This document shows, in pieces, positions 37,701 to 48,139 of a stretch of 64,000 bases of DNA. The notes below the pieces were generated by a model, which did no database searches, was not told where the DNA came from, and saw only the letters and a list, made by a program, of their open reading frames with translations. The stretch covers positions 1,488,001 to 1,552,000 of the forward strand of contig NZ_CP107947.1 of NCBI RefSeq assembly GCF_036059255.1, given 5' to 3'. Both the position numbers and the translations under genes were made by a program. How positions within the stretch are numbered: position 1 is the first letter of the stretch; the number at the start of each line of letters is the position of its first letter. Source of the DNA: Micromonospora sp. NBC_00389 (GTDB taxonomy: Bacteria > Actinomycetota > Actinomycetes > Mycobacteriales > Micromonosporaceae).

Positions 37701-39020
37701 CTACGCATTCCGGCCCACCGGCTCCTTGACGCCCCGCTCGGCGATCTCCTGGGCGGCCTCGAAGTAACTCGTGGCGCCCCGCGAACCGGGATCGTAGGTC
37801 ATCACCGACTGGCCGTAGCTGGGTGCCTCGGACACCCGGACGTTACGGGGGATGACCGCCTGGAGAACCTTGTCGCCGAAGTGGTTCCGGACGTCCTGCT
37901 CGACCGCGTCCGCGAGGCGGGTACGGCGGTCGTACATGGTCAGCAGGATGGTGGAGACATCGAGCTTGGGGTTGAGGTGTTGCCGCACCAGGTTGATGTT
38001 GTTGATCAGCTGGTTGAGCCCCTCCAGCGCGTAGTACTCGCACTGGATCGGGATCAGCACCTCCTGCGCGGCGACCAGGGCGTTGACCGTGAGCAGGCCG
38101 AGCGAGGGCGGGCAGTCGATGAAGACGTAGTCGAACTGCCCCGGGTAGGCGGCGATGGCCCGGTCGAGGCGCGACTCCCGCGCCACCACCGACACCAGTT
38201 CGATCTCCGCGCCGGCCAGGTCGATCGTCGCGGGTACGCACCAGAGGTTGGGGATGCCCTCGACCGCCTGCGCCGCCTCGGACAGCGGCATGCTGTTGAT
38301 CAGGCAGTCGTAGACGTCCGGGATGCCGGTGTGGTGCGGGACGTTGAGCCCAGTCGACGCGTTCCCCTGTGGGTCGAGGTCCACCACGAGCACCCGGTTG
38401 CCGTGCAGGGCGAGCGCCACCGCAAGGTTGACGGTGGTCGTGGTCTTGCCCACGCCGCCCTTCTGGTTAGCGACGCACATGACCCGGGTCCGGTCCGGTC
38501 GAGGCATGGTCACCTCGCCACTGGGATTCAGGATCTGCACGGCGCGCATCGCCTCCATAGCCAACGGTGGGTCATCCTCTTCGCGCGTCGGGGTTTCACG
38601 TGAAACGTACGTGGGGTCGGCCGCCACTGCGGCCAGCGAGTCGGCCGACGCGATCGGCACGTCGTCGACCACTGGCGTGGCGTCCCGGGCTCCCGCCGCG
38701 GTGGGCTGTTGCGGAACGGCCGGTTCGAAGCGGACCGCCGCGGCCGTGTTCCGCCGACCCGAGGTCGACCGCACCTCTGCGGAGTTGGCCGGACGGGCCG
38801 ACCCGTCCGGTGCCCGACGAACAGCGGTCGGATCCGGGGTTTCCCGTCCGGCCGCCTGCCCAGCGGGGTCGTCGCGCAACACCAGCGGATCGCTGTCCGC
38901 CGGCCGAGGCGACGACCCGGGCGCGCCGGGCGACCAGCTTGGGTAGTCGGTTTCACGTGAAACAGAGTCGCTGGTTGACCCGGTCACGCGTGGATCGTCG
39001 TACCTGCCGTCGTCATGCAC
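37701..39020 (-). CDS. parA: Chromosome-partitioning ATPase ParA
   Basis: ATPase that moves ParB-bound origins. 439 residues from ATG 39020. The ATPase domain starts near 173 with the deviant Walker A KGGVGKTTTTVNLA and has DLDPQGNAST and FIDCPPSLGLLT. The first 170 residues are a polar extension rich in Pro/Ala/Arg, with VSRET at 20-24 and again at 139-143; each is the in-frame translation of a parS site. A start closer to the ATPase domain (near residue 170) is possible, in which case those parS sites would lie in the leader. AGG 4 nt upstream supports the long form weakly. Confidence 0.95.
   Translation of the reverse strand: MHDDGRYDDPRVTGSTSDSVSRETDYPSWSPGAPGSSPRPADSDPLVLRDDPAGQAAGRETPDPTAVRRAPDGSARPANSAEVRSTSGRRNTAAAVRFEPAVPQQPTAAGARDATPVVDDVPIASADSLAAVAADPTYVSRETPTREEDDPPLAMEAMRAVQILNPSGEVTMPRPDRTRVMCVANQKGGVGKTTTTVNLAVALALHGNRVLVVDLDPQGNASTGLNVPHHTGIPDVYDCLINSMPLSEAAQAVEGIPNLWCVPATIDLAGAEIELVSVVARESRLDRAIAAYPGQFDYVFIDCPPSLGLLTVNALVAAQEVLIPIQCEYYALEGLNQLINNINLVRQHLNPKLDVSTILLTMYDRRTRLADAVEQDVRNHFGDKVLQAVIPRNVRVSEAPSYGQSVMTYDPGSRGATSYFEAAQEIAERGVKEPVGRNA
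38593..38606. other. parS: parS site 4, inside parA
   Basis: Exact GTTTCACGTGAAAC, coding for V139-T143 of ParA. Confidence 0.95.
38950..38963. other. parS: parS site 5, inside parA
   Basis: Exact GTTTCACGTGAAAC, coding for V20-T24 of ParA. Confidence 0.95.
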
Positions 39021-39276
39021 CTGTCATCCCTGCCCGCTTCGGATGGTCGGTCCGCGCCCCGGTCAACTTGGCCGCACCCGCGCTCGCACTCCGGAGCGTA
39101 CGGCCCCTCGGGAGCGGTCGGAGACCTTCGACGCCGCCGCCCGCTCCACACTATCGACGCGCGATCAGCCTACGGCGGACGGGCGCGGCCGGTCCACGTC
39201 GGGTTCTCATCCCCTCGTCCATCCGTACCGGTACAACGAGGAAACCCACCGGCCGGACGCCCGATGGCGCGAAGCG

Positions 39277-40137
39277 TCAGCGGCGGCGGGGGCGTCCGGT
39301 CCGGGATCGCTTGTTGGTGGCCGGACGGGGACCGATCATCCGTTCACGGACGACCTCCACCACGGTGGTGGGTGGGTCGATCACCCCGACGCCGCAGAGG
39401 TGCAGGGCCGGTTCCCCACCGCCGAGCCGTGCCACGACGTCGGCGTGCTCCTCGATCTCCGTTGCGGCGGATGACCCCTTGAGCGCCAGCAGCCGCCCGC
39501 CGCGCACCGCCAGTGGCAGGCTCCACGCCGCCAGCCGGCCCAGTGGCGCGACGGCGCGGGAGGTCACCACGTCCCCGCTGATCGGCTCCCGGCCGCTCGA
39601 TCCGGTGGCCGCCTCGTCGGCCCGCCCCCGGAACACCCGCACCGTCCGGGTCAGGCCGAGTCGCTCGACAACCTCGATCAGGAACGACGTCCGCCGGGCG
39701 AGCGGCTCAATCAGGGTGACCGTCAGGTCGGGGCGCGCGATGGCCAGGACCAGACCGGGTAGACCGGCACCGGAGCCGACGTCGAGCACGGTCGCGTCGG
39801 TCGGGATCCGCTCGGCGACCGCGGCGCAGTTGAGCAGGTGCCGGTCCCAAATCCGGGGCGCCTCCCGGGGGCCGATCAGCCCTCGGAGCACCCCGTCGGT
39901 GGCCAGCAGCTCGGCGTACGCGGCGGCCACGTCGAGTCGATCGCCGAAGAGGGTCACGGCGGCCGAAGCCAGGTCGGGCGGCAGCGCCGCGTCGGCCGGC
40001 GACGGGGTGCCGCCACCCGCGCCGTCCCGCGCGGTGTCGGTGTCGGTGTCCGGGGTTTCGGGCCGGACAGCGGACGGCCCGGGCGGCGTGCCGCCCGGGC
40101 CGGTCACGGCGTCAGCCGTGTTGTCGTCGTGGGTCAC
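39277..40137 (-). CDS. rsmG: 16S rRNA (guanine527-N7)-methyltransferase
   Basis: Methylates G527 of 16S rRNA using SAM. 286 residues with a 50-residue polar N-terminal extension. [15 protein letters not shown] and [17 protein letters not shown] (SAM motif I, near 118-134) identify it; [19 protein letters not shown] follows. The tail is basic ([13 protein letters not shown]). 4 bp after the jag stop, and upstream of parA in the same direction. Loss of this enzyme gives low-level streptomycin resistance in other bacteria. Confidence 0.95.
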   Translation of the reverse strand: MTHDDNTADAVTGPGGTPPGPSAVRPETPDTDTDTARDGAGGGTPSPADAALPPDLASAAVTLFGDRLDVAAAYAELLATDGVLRGLIGPREAPRIWDRHLLNCAAVAERIPTDATVLDVGSGAGLPGLVLAIARPDLTVTLIEPLARRTSFLIEVVERLGLTRTVRVFRGRADEAATGSSGREPISGDVVTSRAVAPLGRLAAWSLPLAVRGGRLLALKGSSAATEIEEHADVVARLGGGEPALHLCGVGVIDPPTTVVEVVRERMIGPRPATNKRSRTGRPRRR

Positions 40138-40141
40138 CCGG

Positions 40142-40756
40142 TCAGTCCGCCGGCCGTACGACGATGCGCCGGCTCGGCTCGACGCCCTCGGACTCGCTCT
40201 CCACGCCGGACATGGCGTTGACCACGTCGTGCACGCACTTGCGCTCGAACGCGGACATCGGCTCCAGCCGGACCGGCTCGCCGTACTCCTTGACCTTCTC
40301 GACAGCGTTCTTGGCGACCGCGGCGAGCTCCTTGCGGCGACTCGCCCGGTAGCCGCCGACGTCGAGCAGCAGGCGGCTCGGCGTCCCGGTCTGCCGGAAG
40401 ACGGCGAGCCGGGTCAGCTCCTGGAGCGCCTCCAGGGTGGCCCCGCGCTGACCAACCAGGTTCTGCAGCCCGGAGCCGACCACCTCGACCACGGGGCGGC
40501 CGCCGGCGACCAGCTCGTCGATGTCGCCGTCGTAGTCGAGGACGTCGAGCAGCCCCTCCACGTAGTCGGCCGCGATCTCGCTCTGCCGGAACAGGTCGCC
40601 CTCGCCTGCCGCCTTCTTCGTACCGCCGCCGGCGGTGGCCTCGGTGTCGTCGTCGGTCTCCGGCTCGTCGGTCTCGGCGTCGTCGTCCACCGCGAGCGGC
40701 GCGGTCTCCTCCTCGTCCAGGGACTGTTCGGCGTGGGGGATGCTGGTCTCGGTCAC
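40142..40756 (-). CDS. jag: Jag / SpoIIIJ-associated RNA-binding protein
   Basis: 204 residues: an acidic N-terminus (1-50, Asp/Glu/Thr-rich), a KH domain (about 55-130, with [19 protein letters not shown]) and an R3H domain (about 135-204, with [14 protein letters not shown]). RNA-binding protein always encoded beside yidC; linked to cell-wall control in other Gram-positives. The 210 bp between its start and the yidC stop hold nothing I recognise. Confidence 0.94.
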   Translation of the reverse strand: MTETSIPHAEQSLDEEETAPLAVDDDAETDEPETDDDTEATAGGGTKKAAGEGDLFRQSEIAADYVEGLLDVLDYDGDIDELVAGGRPVVEVVGSGLQNLVGQRGATLEALQELTRLAVFRQTGTPSRLLLDVGGYRASRRKELAAVAKNAVEKVKEYGEPVRLEPMSAFERKCVHDVVNAMSGVESESEGVEPSRRIVVRPAD

Positions 40757-40967
40757 GGTCTCATCTCCGTACTCGCTCGGCCGGACCGTCGGGTCCGCTG
40801 GTTTCCCGGGGCCGGCGGGAGGTCGCCGGTGCCCACGGGCACGTCTGTACGGGCAGTGTCGCCCGTGGCCGCGTCACGCGCGGTCGGTTCCGTCCGGCGC
40901 CGGCCATACGGCGGCTGCGCGGTGCGGAACGGGCCGCCGCCGGTTGCCCGACGACGGCCCGGACGAG

Positions 40968-41954
40968 TCAGCCCTGCCGCTTGGCGGGGCGGCTCTTCTT
41001 CGGGTTCACCGGCTTGGCGCCCGGCTTCGGCGCGGCCACCTTGGGCGCGGTCGCCTTGACCGGCGCCTGCGGGGCCGACTTGCCGCGCCCGAACAGGCCA
41101 CCGGACTTGGCGGGCTGCACGGGGTTGCGGACGCCAGCGGGGCTGGTGGTCTTCTTGGCGGTCACCGGCGGCGGGAACTTGCGCAGCACCCACTGCTGCT
41201 GACCAAGAGTGAAGAGGTTGTTGGTGACCCAGTAGATGATCACGCCGATGGGGAAGATCGCGCCGGAGATCAGCAGCGACAGGGGGATGCCGTAGAGCAT
41301 CAGCCGCTGGATCATCCGCTGCTGCGGGTCTTCGGCCCAGCCGGTCTTGAGGATCATCTGACGGCTGGTCAGGTAGGTGGTGCCGATCATGATCAGAACC
41401 AGGATGCCGGCAATGACCTTGACGGTGGTGCCGTTGGCGCCGAGGCGGGCCAGCTCGTCGGCGGTGGAGCCGAACTTGCCGGCGATCGGGGCGGTGAAGA
41501 GCTTCGCCTGCGAGGCGCTCTCGAACTGGTTGACGGTCCAGCCGTAGAGGTCCTTGCTCTGCTTGGCCGGGTCGAGCCGACGCAGCACGTGGAAGAGGCC
41601 GAGGAAGACCGGGATCTGAAGGAACATCGGAAGGCAGCCCATCAACGGGTTGGCCTTCTCCTTCTTGTAGAGCTCCATCATTTCTTTCTGGAGCGTCTCC
41701 CGGTCACCCTTGTGCTTCTCCTGCAGCTCCTTGACCTTGGGCTGCAACGCCTGCATCGCCCGCTGCGACTTGATCTGCTTGACGAAGACGGGGAACAGGA
41801 TCACCCGGACGGTGACCACCAGGAAGACGATGGACAGGATCCAGGCGAAGTTGGTGCCGATCACTGCGCCGACCGGTACCCCAATGGCGTCCCAGGCAGA
41901 GTGCCAGGTCAGCAGGATCCACGAAATCGCGTAGTAGATCCAGTCGAGACTCAA
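40968..41954 (-). CDS. yidC: Membrane protein insertase YidC
   Basis: Inserts and folds membrane proteins, alone or with Sec. 328 residues: helix 1 near 33-55 ([21 protein letters not shown]), the cytoplasmic hairpin with [12 protein letters not shown], then the core [19 protein letters not shown] and [10 protein letters not shown], and a basic Pro/Lys/Ala-rich tail from about 270 that may contact ribosomes. Its start overlaps the yidD stop by 4 nt (ATGA). Confidence 0.96.
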   Translation of the reverse strand: MSLDWIYYAISWILLTWHSAWDAIGVPVGAVIGTNFAWILSIVFLVVTVRVILFPVFVKQIKSQRAMQALQPKVKELQEKHKGDRETLQKEMMELYKKEKANPLMGCLPMFLQIPVFLGLFHVLRRLDPAKQSKDLYGWTVNQFESASQAKLFTAPIAGKFGSTADELARLGANGTTVKVIAGILVLIMIGTTYLTSRQMILKTGWAEDPQQRMIQRLMLYGIPLSLLISGAIFPIGVIIYWVTNNLFTLGQQQWVLRKFPPPVTAKKTTSPAGVRNPVQPAKSGGLFGRGKSAPQAPVKATAPKVAAPKPGAKPVNPKKSRPAKRQG

Positions 41955-42244
41955 TTCGGGGCTCCAGTCACATCAGCACGGCGGCGGCCGCCCGGTTCCG
42001 GTACCGGGTCATGTCCACCAGGGTGAAAGGGGTGGCAGCGCAGCAGACGCCGCACCGCCAGCATGGCTCCCCGGAGCGCGCCGTGCCGGGCTACCGCCTC
42101 CTGGGCGTACGCACTGCACGACGGGTAGAACCGACAGCGGGCCGGCAGTGCCGGACTTATCCACCGACGGTACGCGATGATGGGCGCAATCAGCACCCTG
42201 GCACCGGTTGACGTCGGGCGCGGGGCGGTCGGGTCGGCGCTCAT
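41951..42244 (-). CDS. yidD: Membrane protein insertion efficiency factor YidD
   Basis: 97 residues. [22 protein letters not shown] is diagnostic, with [17 protein letters not shown] and [14 protein letters not shown]. Small amphipathic membrane-associated helper of YidC. Overlaps both rnpA upstream and yidC downstream by 4 nt. Confidence 0.95.
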   Translation of the reverse strand: MSADPTAPRPTSTGARVLIAPIIAYRRWISPALPARCRFYPSCSAYAQEAVARHGALRGAMLAVRRLLRCHPFHPGGHDPVPEPGGRRRADVTGAPN

Positions 42245-42657
42245 CGGGACCGCCGCTCTCGGGGCGACCGGGCAACCGCGATGGCGGCGTCCAGGTCGGC
42301 GGTGAGTCGGGGGTACGACGCCTCGGCCGCGGCGGGTAGCGCTCGGACGACCAGGGTGCTGCCGGCGGGCAGGGCGGCCAGCCGCTCCCGTACCAGCGCT
42401 CGCAGTCGGCGCCGGACCCGGTTGCGGACCACCGCGTTGCCAACGGCCTTGGACACGACGAAGCCGGCGCGGGCCGGCACGGAGGGCTGCTCCGTACCGA
42501 TATGCCGCGCCGGCTCCGGCGAGGTCGGTGTGGTCAGGTCAGCGGGCGACGGCACGGTCAGGTGGACCACGACGGCGCCTCGTCCGGCGCGTCGGCCACC
42601 ACGGACCGCTGCGGCGAAGTCAGTACTGCGCCGCAGTCGCTGTGCGGCGGCCAGCAC
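42241..42657 (-). CDS. rnpA: Ribonuclease P protein component
   Basis: Protein subunit of the tRNA 5'-processing enzyme. 138 residues from GTG 42657 ([21 protein letters not shown] on reading the GTG as Met); the frame is open to 42753 but that part lacks family likeness. The RNA-binding signature [21 protein letters not shown] is split over about 75-95. Between rpmH and yidD, overlapping the latter by 4 nt. Confidence 0.93.
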   Translation of the reverse strand: MLAAAQRLRRSTDFAAAVRGGRRAGRGAVVVHLTVPSPADLTTPTSPEPARHIGTEQPSVPARAGFVVSKAVGNAVVRNRVRRRLRALVRERLAALPAGSTLVVRALPAAAEASYPRLTADLDAAIAVARSPRERRSR

Positions 42658-42691
42658 GACTGCCCACGTCCCCTGGACCGGCCCGATCGGC

Positions 42692-42829
42692 TCAGGCCGA
42701 CAGGGTGGTGCGACCCTTGGCGCGGCGGCTCGAAAGGATGGCACGGCCGGCACGGGTGCGCATGCGCAGCCGGAAGCCGTGGGTCTTCGCGCGCCGGCGG
42801 TTGTTCGGCTGGTAGGTGCGCTTGCTCAC
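42692..42829 (-). CDS. rpmH: 50S ribosomal protein bL34
   Basis: 45 residues from GTG 42829: [18 protein letters not shown] then [18 protein letters not shown]. The longer open frame to 42976 is not coding. First gene of the rpmH-rnpA-yidD-yidC-jag-rsmG block, divergent from dnaA. Confidence 0.97.
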   Translation of the reverse strand: MSKRTYQPNNRRRAKTHGFRLRMRTRAGRAILSSRRAKGRTTLSA

Positions 42830-43462
42830 GTCAGGCTCTCCGTTTTCGTACGCGCCCCGCGCGACGGAATCGCCGGGGTCGTGGGGTGGTCCAGGCCACC
42901 TCGACGGTGGCCCCCGATCGGTGCTGCCCGGCGGAGCGGGACCTCGGCGATGCGGGAATGCGACCGCGGACAGCAAGCACTCATCACCCTAGCAGAGGGC
43001 GAAATTGCGGCCGCTCCAGCCTACGCAGGGGTGCAATGACCGTCAAACACCCCGCACCGGTGGTCATTGGGACGCGCCCGGGACCGAAGGGGCGGTTTTC
43101 GCTGATGCCGAGAAGGACCCGGCCGCGTCGCCGGTTGATGGCGCAGGGACAACGCTGTTACCGTGCCCGATTGCGGTGAGCGTCGGATGCTCCGGTCGTC
43201 GCGCGCAGGCAAGACCGGACAAGCTAGTGAATCGTTCGGCACGGTGAACCCGCTTCAGCGCCCATTCAGGCAGGGGCAGGTCCCACCCGCGTCCGGCGGG
43301 CGGCCACTATCGGTCGGTACACAGGTTGTGGATAACCTGTGGACGACCACTGGTCAACCGTCCGGGTGGGTGATGTTCCACCCGCGCACGCGGCGGGCCC
43401 GGGACGGCCGGCTGGCAGACAGCGGCGGCGGCCGGGAGCAGAGGCGAGGGGGTGGCACGACG
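42830..43462. promoter_or_regulatory. rpmH / dnaA divergent region with DnaA boxes
   Basis: 633 bp. A perfect DnaA box TGTGGATAA lies at 43327-43335, with a partial one (TGTGGACGA) at 43338-43346, 136 bp before the dnaA start. Autoregulation of dnaA by DnaA is the usual meaning of such boxes. An open frame runs through the right half into dnaA but shows no conserved sequence before GTG 43463. Promoters for rpmH and dnaA should lie here. Confidence 0.6.
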
Positions 43463-45292
43463 GTGGCCGGTACGACCGACCTTGCCGCGGTGTGGTTAGC
43501 GGCGACCGACGAGCTCGCCGACGAGATCATCTCCGCGCAGCAGCGTGCCTACCTCCGACTGACCCGGCTGCGGGCGATCGTCGAGGACACCGCGTTGCTC
43601 TCCGTCCCGGACGCGTTCACCCGGGACGTGATCGAGTCACGGCTGCGCCCGGCGATCACCGAGGCGCTCACCCGCCGGCTCGGCCGGCCGATCCAGGTGG
43701 CGGTCACCGTGCGGGTGCCCGAGGACGCCGCGGGCCGCCCGGCCGGGACCGTCTATCGCAGCGCCCCTGAGCCGGGGCCGGTCGACGTCGAGGGTTCGCC
43801 TGCCGGGCCGTTCGACGACGACCCTGCCGGACGGCCGCATCCCGAGGGGCTCATCCCCGAGCAGCAGCACCCGGCGCGTACGTCCGAGCCGGGTCCGCCA
43901 CAGGCGCCGGCCGGTCCGCCCCCCGCGTCGAGCCTCGACGGGCACCGGTCGGGGCTGATCCCGGCCAGCCGGGACGGGCAGGAGGCGCTGTTCAGCGCCG
44001 CGTTCGTGGAGCCGCAGCGGTCGCCCAGGTCGGGCCCGGACCGGCGCGGCTACGACGAGCAGACCGCCCGCCTGGACTCGCCCGGCCCGGACACGCGGCC
44101 CTACGAGCCCCGCTACCGGGAAGACGCGGCGTCGCCGCGAGACCAGCACGTGATCCGTTCGCTGCCCCGGGACAGCGGAACAGACAGTGGCCCGGGCCGC
44201 AGTGGGGTGGATCACCGAGCGGGTGGCCGCGACGATCGCCGGCTGCCCGGCACCGACACCGGCGGCAACCGGCTCAATCCGAAGTACATGTTCGAGACGT
44301 TCGTCATCGGTTCGTCCAACCGGTTCGCCCACGCGGCGAGCGTGGCGGTGGCCGAGTCGCCGGCGAAGGCGTACAACCCGCTGTTCATCTACGGCAGCTC
44401 CGGGCTGGGCAAGACGCACCTGCTGCACGCCATCGGGCACTACGCCACGACGCTCGGCAACGCGCGGTCGGTGCGGTACGTCTCGACCGAGGAGTTCACC
44501 AACGACTTCATCAACTCGCTCCGGGACGACAAGACCAGCGCGTTCCAGCGGCGCTACCGCGACGTCGACATCCTGCTGATCGACGACATCCAGTTCCTGG
44601 AGAACCGCGAGCGCACGCAGGAGGAGTTCTTCCACACCTTCAACACCCTGCACAACGCCAACAAGCAGATCGTGATCACCTCGGACCGGTCGCCCAAGCA
44701 GTTGGCGACGCTGGAGGACCGGCTGCGGACGAGGTTCGAGTGGGGTCTGCTCGCCGACATCCAGCCTCCGGATCTGGAGACCCGGATCGCGATCCTGCAG
44801 AAGAAGGCGGCGCAGGAGCGGCTCTACGCCCCGCCGGACGTGCTGGAGTTCATCGCCTCCCGGGTGTCGAACTCGATCCGGGAACTGGAGGGCGCGCTGA
44901 TCCGGGTGACCGCGTTCGCCAGCCTGACCCGGTCGACCGTCGAGCTGTCGCTGGCCGAGGAGGTGCTGCGGGACTTCATCCCGGACGGCGCCGGCCCGGA
45001 GATCACAGCGGACCAGATCATGGTCTCCACGGCCGACTACTTCGGGGTGAGCCTGGAGGACCTGCGCGGTCAGTCCCGCTCCCGGGTACTGGTCAACGCC
45101 CGCCAGGTGGCCATGTACCTGTGTCGCGAGCTGACCGAGCTGTCGCTGCCCCGGATCGGGCAGGCGTTCGGGGGCCGGGACCACACCACGGTGATGCACG
45201 CCGACCGCAAGATCCGCCAGCAGATGGCCGAACGGCGCTCGCTCTACAACCAGATCGCCGAGCTGACCAACCGGATCAAACAGAACACCTGA
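43463..45292 (+). CDS. dnaA: Chromosomal replication initiator protein DnaA
   Basis: Binds DnaA boxes and opens oriC. 609 residues from GTG 43463, preceded by GAGGGGGTGG. Domain I covers 1-90; domain II (about 95-270) is long, Pro/Arg/Asp-rich and disordered, as in Streptomyces. Domain III has Walker A GSSGLGKT (311-318) and Walker [11 protein letters not shown]; the box VII Arg finger region is [14 protein letters not shown]. Domain IV has [19 protein letters not shown] and [15 protein letters not shown], the signature for box recognition. Confidence 0.97.
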   Translation: MAGTTDLAAVWLAATDELADEIISAQQRAYLRLTRLRAIVEDTALLSVPDAFTRDVIESRLRPAITEALTRRLGRPIQVAVTVRVPEDAAGRPAGTVYRSAPEPGPVDVEGSPAGPFDDDPAGRPHPEGLIPEQQHPARTSEPGPPQAPAGPPPASSLDGHRSGLIPASRDGQEALFSAAFVEPQRSPRSGPDRRGYDEQTARLDSPGPDTRPYEPRYREDAASPRDQHVIRSLPRDSGTDSGPGRSGVDHRAGGRDDRRLPGTDTGGNRLNPKYMFETFVIGSSNRFAHAASVAVAESPAKAYNPLFIYGSSGLGKTHLLHAIGHYATTLGNARSVRYVSTEEFTNDFINSLRDDKTSAFQRRYRDVDILLIDDIQFLENRERTQEEFFHTFNTLHNANKQIVITSDRSPKQLATLEDRLRTRFEWGLLADIQPPDLETRIAILQKKAAQERLYAPPDVLEFIASRVSNSIRELEGALIRVTAFASLTRSTVELSLAEEVLRDFIPDGAGPEITADQIMVSTADYFGVSLEDLRGQSRSRVLVNARQVAMYLCRELTELSLPRIGQAFGGRDHTTVMHADRKIRQQMAERRSLYNQIAELTNRIKQNT

Positions 45293-45331
45293 GGGGTACG
45301 CCAGCCGAAACGACGGCGCGCGCCCCGGGAC

Positions 45332-45368
45332 ACGCCCGGCCGGATCTCCGGCCGGGCGTTCTTTTTGT
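45332..45368 (+). terminator. Rho-independent terminator of dnaA
   Basis: A perfect 12-bp stem (ACGCCCGGCCGG and complement) with loop ATCT, then TCTTTTTGT: the clearest intrinsic terminator in the window, 39 bp after the dnaA stop. It keeps transcription out of oriC. Confidence 0.9.
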
Positions 45369-46076
45369 CTCCGGCGGTGCTCTGGCTTGACCCTCGACAT
45401 GGTCTAGACCACAGGATCGACGCCGTGTCCGCCTTGATACTCACTCGTTGTCCACAGCTCGTTGTCCACCGTCGGTGGATAACTACGGTCCGTCCTCCGC
45501 CGGTTACCCACAGGCTGTGGAGAAACCCTGTGTACGACGTTGTGGATGGCTGGGGACAACGCCGACGTTATCCACCGGCAACCGTCGCCCTGTGCACGAC
45601 CTGTTGAAGGTTCTGGGGATGACGGCAATGGTGATCTTCTTGGTGGTCCACAGGCATGGGGAGAAAGTCGGTGGATTACCGGTGGACAACCGGTGGACAA
45701 CGGTGGACAACCAGGCGCCGCGGCCGGCCTGTGGACGCAGAGGGCGGTTGTACCCCCGGTTCTCCACAGCTAAATCACCGGTGGATAACCTGTCTGAGCT
45801 GCGCAGACCCGAGTTCTCCACAGTTTGCACAGGTGCGATGAAGACGATGAGTTATCTCTTCTAAGAGAACAAAAACCAATCATCACCGTTGGGCTTTCTG
45901 TGGATCGGGCCGAGCGCTGCCGGATCAGCCGGTCAGCACCGACACGAACCACGGGGTCGGGCGCACAGCCGATGCCCCCGCGCCCTAAGGTGCGATGGGT
46001 ACCCGCACGGTTGGGCGGGACGGTAAGCAGCGGTCGGCATGAGAGAGTTGTCGCTGACGTCGACGCGGAGGCATTG
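45369..46076. other. oriC: Chromosomal origin of replication (oriC)
   Basis: About 700 bp between dnaA and dnaN. Thirteen sites match TT(G/A)TCCACA with at most one mismatch: + strand at 45448 (perfect), 45462, 45504, 45568, 45644, 45760 and 45814; - strand (as xGTGGAyAA) at 45474, 45516, 45681, 45692, 45702 and 45780. The trio at 45681-45710 is spaced 11 and 10 bp, one helical turn. An AT-rich stretch at about 45848-45890 next to the last boxes is a candidate unwinding element. The dnaN leader occupies the final 150 bp. Confidence 0.93.
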
Positions 46077-47210
46077 ATGAAGTTCCGAGTAGAGCGCGAC
46101 GCGCTCGCTGAGGCCGTGGCCTGGACCGCGAAGAGCCTGCCCAACCGGCCATCCGTACCGGTGCTCGCAGGGGTGATGCTCCGCGTCACCGACGGCAACC
46201 TGCGGGTCTCCGGGTTCGACTACGAGGTCTCCAGCCAGGTCACCGTCGAGGTGCAGGGTGACGCCGACGGCGCCGCGCTCGTCTCCGGCCGCCTGCTCGC
46301 CGAGATCACCAAGGCGCTGCCGGCCAAGCCGGTGGACATCGCCGCGGTCGGCGCCCACCTCGAGTTGGTCTGCGGCAGTGCCCGGTTCACCCTGCCCACC
46401 ATGCCGGTGGAGGACTATCCCGCGCTGCCCGAGATGCCGCAGAGCGCCGGCACGGTCGACGCCGCGGCGTTCGCTACCGCGGTCGCCCAGGTGGCCATCG
46501 CCGCCGGCCGCGACGAGACGCTGCCGATGATGACCGGCGTCCGCGTCGAGCTCGCCGGCAGCACCCTGTCGATGCTCGCCACCGACCGCTATCGACTGGC
46601 ACTGCGTGAGATCCAGTGGCGGCCGGACGACCCCGAGGTGAGCATCAACGCCCTGGTGCCGGCCCGCACCCTGAACGACACCGCCAAGGCGCTCGGCCCG
46701 CTGGGCGGCGAGGTCACCCTCGCCCTCGCCCAGGGCGCCGCGGGCGAGGGCATGGTCGGCCTCGCTGGCGGCACCCGGCGCACCACCAGCCGGCTGCTCG
46801 ACGGTGCCAACTACCCGCCGGTGCGCTCGCTCTTCCCGGCCACCCACAACGCCGACGCCCGGGTGTCGGTCAGCACCCTCATCGAGGTGGTCAAGCGGGT
46901 CGCGCTGGTCGCCGAGCGGACCACCCCGGTGCTGCTCAGCTTCAGCGCCGACGGCCTGGTGGTGGAGGCCGGCGGTTCCGAGGAGGCGCGGGCCAGCGAG
47001 GCGATGGAGGCCACCTTCACCGGTGACGCGCTGACCATCGGGTTCAACCCGCAGTACCTCATCGACGGCCTGGCGAACCTGGGCTCGCAGACGGCCGTGC
47101 TGTCGTTCGTCGACGCCTTCAAGCCCGCGGTGATTTCGCCCGCCGGTGAGGATGGCGAGGTCATCCCCGGGTACCGGTACCTCATCATGCCGATCCGCGT
47201 GTCCCGCTGA
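46077..47210 (+). CDS. dnaN: DNA polymerase III beta subunit (sliding clamp)
   Basis: Ring that tethers polymerase to DNA. 377 residues from ATG 46077 with GGAGG 8 nt upstream; the frame is open further but upstream residues are not clamp-like. Three clamp domains of about 125 residues: MKFRVERDALAEAVAWTAKSL, GRDETLPMMTGVRVEL and FNPQYLIDGLANL mark them, and YLIMPIRVSR is the C-terminal strand. First gene right of oriC. Confidence 0.97.
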   Translation: MKFRVERDALAEAVAWTAKSLPNRPSVPVLAGVMLRVTDGNLRVSGFDYEVSSQVTVEVQGDADGAALVSGRLLAEITKALPAKPVDIAAVGAHLELVCGSARFTLPTMPVEDYPALPEMPQSAGTVDAAAFATAVAQVAIAAGRDETLPMMTGVRVELAGSTLSMLATDRYRLALREIQWRPDDPEVSINALVPARTLNDTAKALGPLGGEVTLALAQGAAGEGMVGLAGGTRRTTSRLLDGANYPPVRSLFPATHNADARVSVSTLIEVVKRVALVAERTTPVLLSFSADGLVVEAGGSEEARASEAMEATFTGDALTIGFNPQYLIDGLANLGSQTAVLSFVDAFKPAVISPAGEDGEVIPGYRYLIMPIRVSR

Positions 47211-47250
47211 TCGCGCCCAGCGATACCCAGATCCACGGAGGTAGGAACAC

Positions 47251-48123
47251 ATGCAGCTCGGCCTGGTAGGACTCGGCCGGATGGGCGGCAACATGCGCGA
47301 GCGGTTGCGGGCGGCCGGCCACGAGGTGGTCGGCTTCGACCACAACGCGCAGCTGAGCGACGCGCCGACCCTCGCGGACCTGGCGGAGAAGCTCGAGTCG
47401 CCGCGTGCGGTGTGGGTCATGGTTCCCGCCGGCGTCACCGACGCCACCATCGATGAGCTCGCCGGGGTGCTCGGCGAGGGCGACATCATCATCGACGGCG
47501 GCAACTCGCGGTTCAGCGACGACGCCCCGCGGGCCGAGCGGCTCGCCGAGCGCGGCATCGGCTACCTGGACGTGGGCGTCTCCGGCGGCGTCTGGGGCCG
47601 GCAGAACGGCTACGCGCTGATGGTCGGCGGGGCCGAGGAGCACGTCGAGCGGCTGATGCCGATCTTCAACTCCCTCAAGCCGGAGGGCGAGTTCGGCTTC
47701 GTGCACGCCGGGCCGGTCGGCGCCGGGCACTACTCCAAGATGGTGCACAACGGCATCGAGTATGGCCTGATGCATGCCTACGCCGAGGGCTACGAGCTGA
47801 TGGCCGCCTCCGAACTGGTGACCAACGTGCCGGGTGTGTTCAAGTCCTGGCGGGAGGGCACCGTGGTGCGCTCCTGGCTGCTCGACCTGCTGGACCTGGC
47901 GCTCGACGAGGACCCGGAGCTGGCCGAGCTGAGCGGCTACACCGAGGACACCGGCGAGGGCCGGTGGACGGTCGACGAGGCGGTCCGGCTGGCTGTGCCG
48001 CTGAACGTCATCACCGCCTCGCTGTTCGCCCGCTTCGCCTCCCGGCAGGACGACTCGCCCGCCATGAAGGCCGTCGCCGCGCTGCGCCAGCAGTTCGGCG
48101 GCCACGCCGTCCACAAGCGCTGA
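47251..48123 (+). CDS. gnd: 6-phosphogluconate dehydrogenase, short (NAD-type) form
   Basis: Oxidative decarboxylation of 6-phosphogluconate to ribulose 5-phosphate. 290 residues, matching the short form rather than the 470-residue enzyme. Rossmann motif [16 protein letters not shown], then [30 protein letters not shown] and the catalytic Lys region [18 protein letters not shown]. Lies between dnaN and recF, as in many Actinobacteria; GGAGGTAGG precedes it. Confidence 0.95.
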   Translation: MQLGLVGLGRMGGNMRERLRAAGHEVVGFDHNAQLSDAPTLADLAEKLESPRAVWVMVPAGVTDATIDELAGVLGEGDIIIDGGNSRFSDDAPRAERLAERGIGYLDVGVSGGVWGRQNGYALMVGGAEEHVERLMPIFNSLKPEGEFGFVHAGPVGAGHYSKMVHNGIEYGLMHAYAEGYELMAASELVTNVPGVFKSWREGTVVRSWLLDLLDLALDEDPELAELSGYTEDTGEGRWTVDEAVRLAVPLNVITASLFARFASRQDDSPAMKAVAALRQQFGGHAVHKR

Positions 48124-48139
48124 GCGGTATCCACACCCT

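Noticed and set aside
36606..38603. 665-codon plus-strand frame opposite parA/parB
   Set aside because: Shadow of two well-identified genes.
40753..41193. Minus-strand frame between jag and yidC
   Set aside because: It is out of frame with yidC at one end and GC-rich shadow for the rest; no family match.
45825..46076. Extension of dnaN 84 codons upstream
   Set aside because: It reads through oriC, has no clamp likeness, and ATG 46077 has a good GGAGG site.
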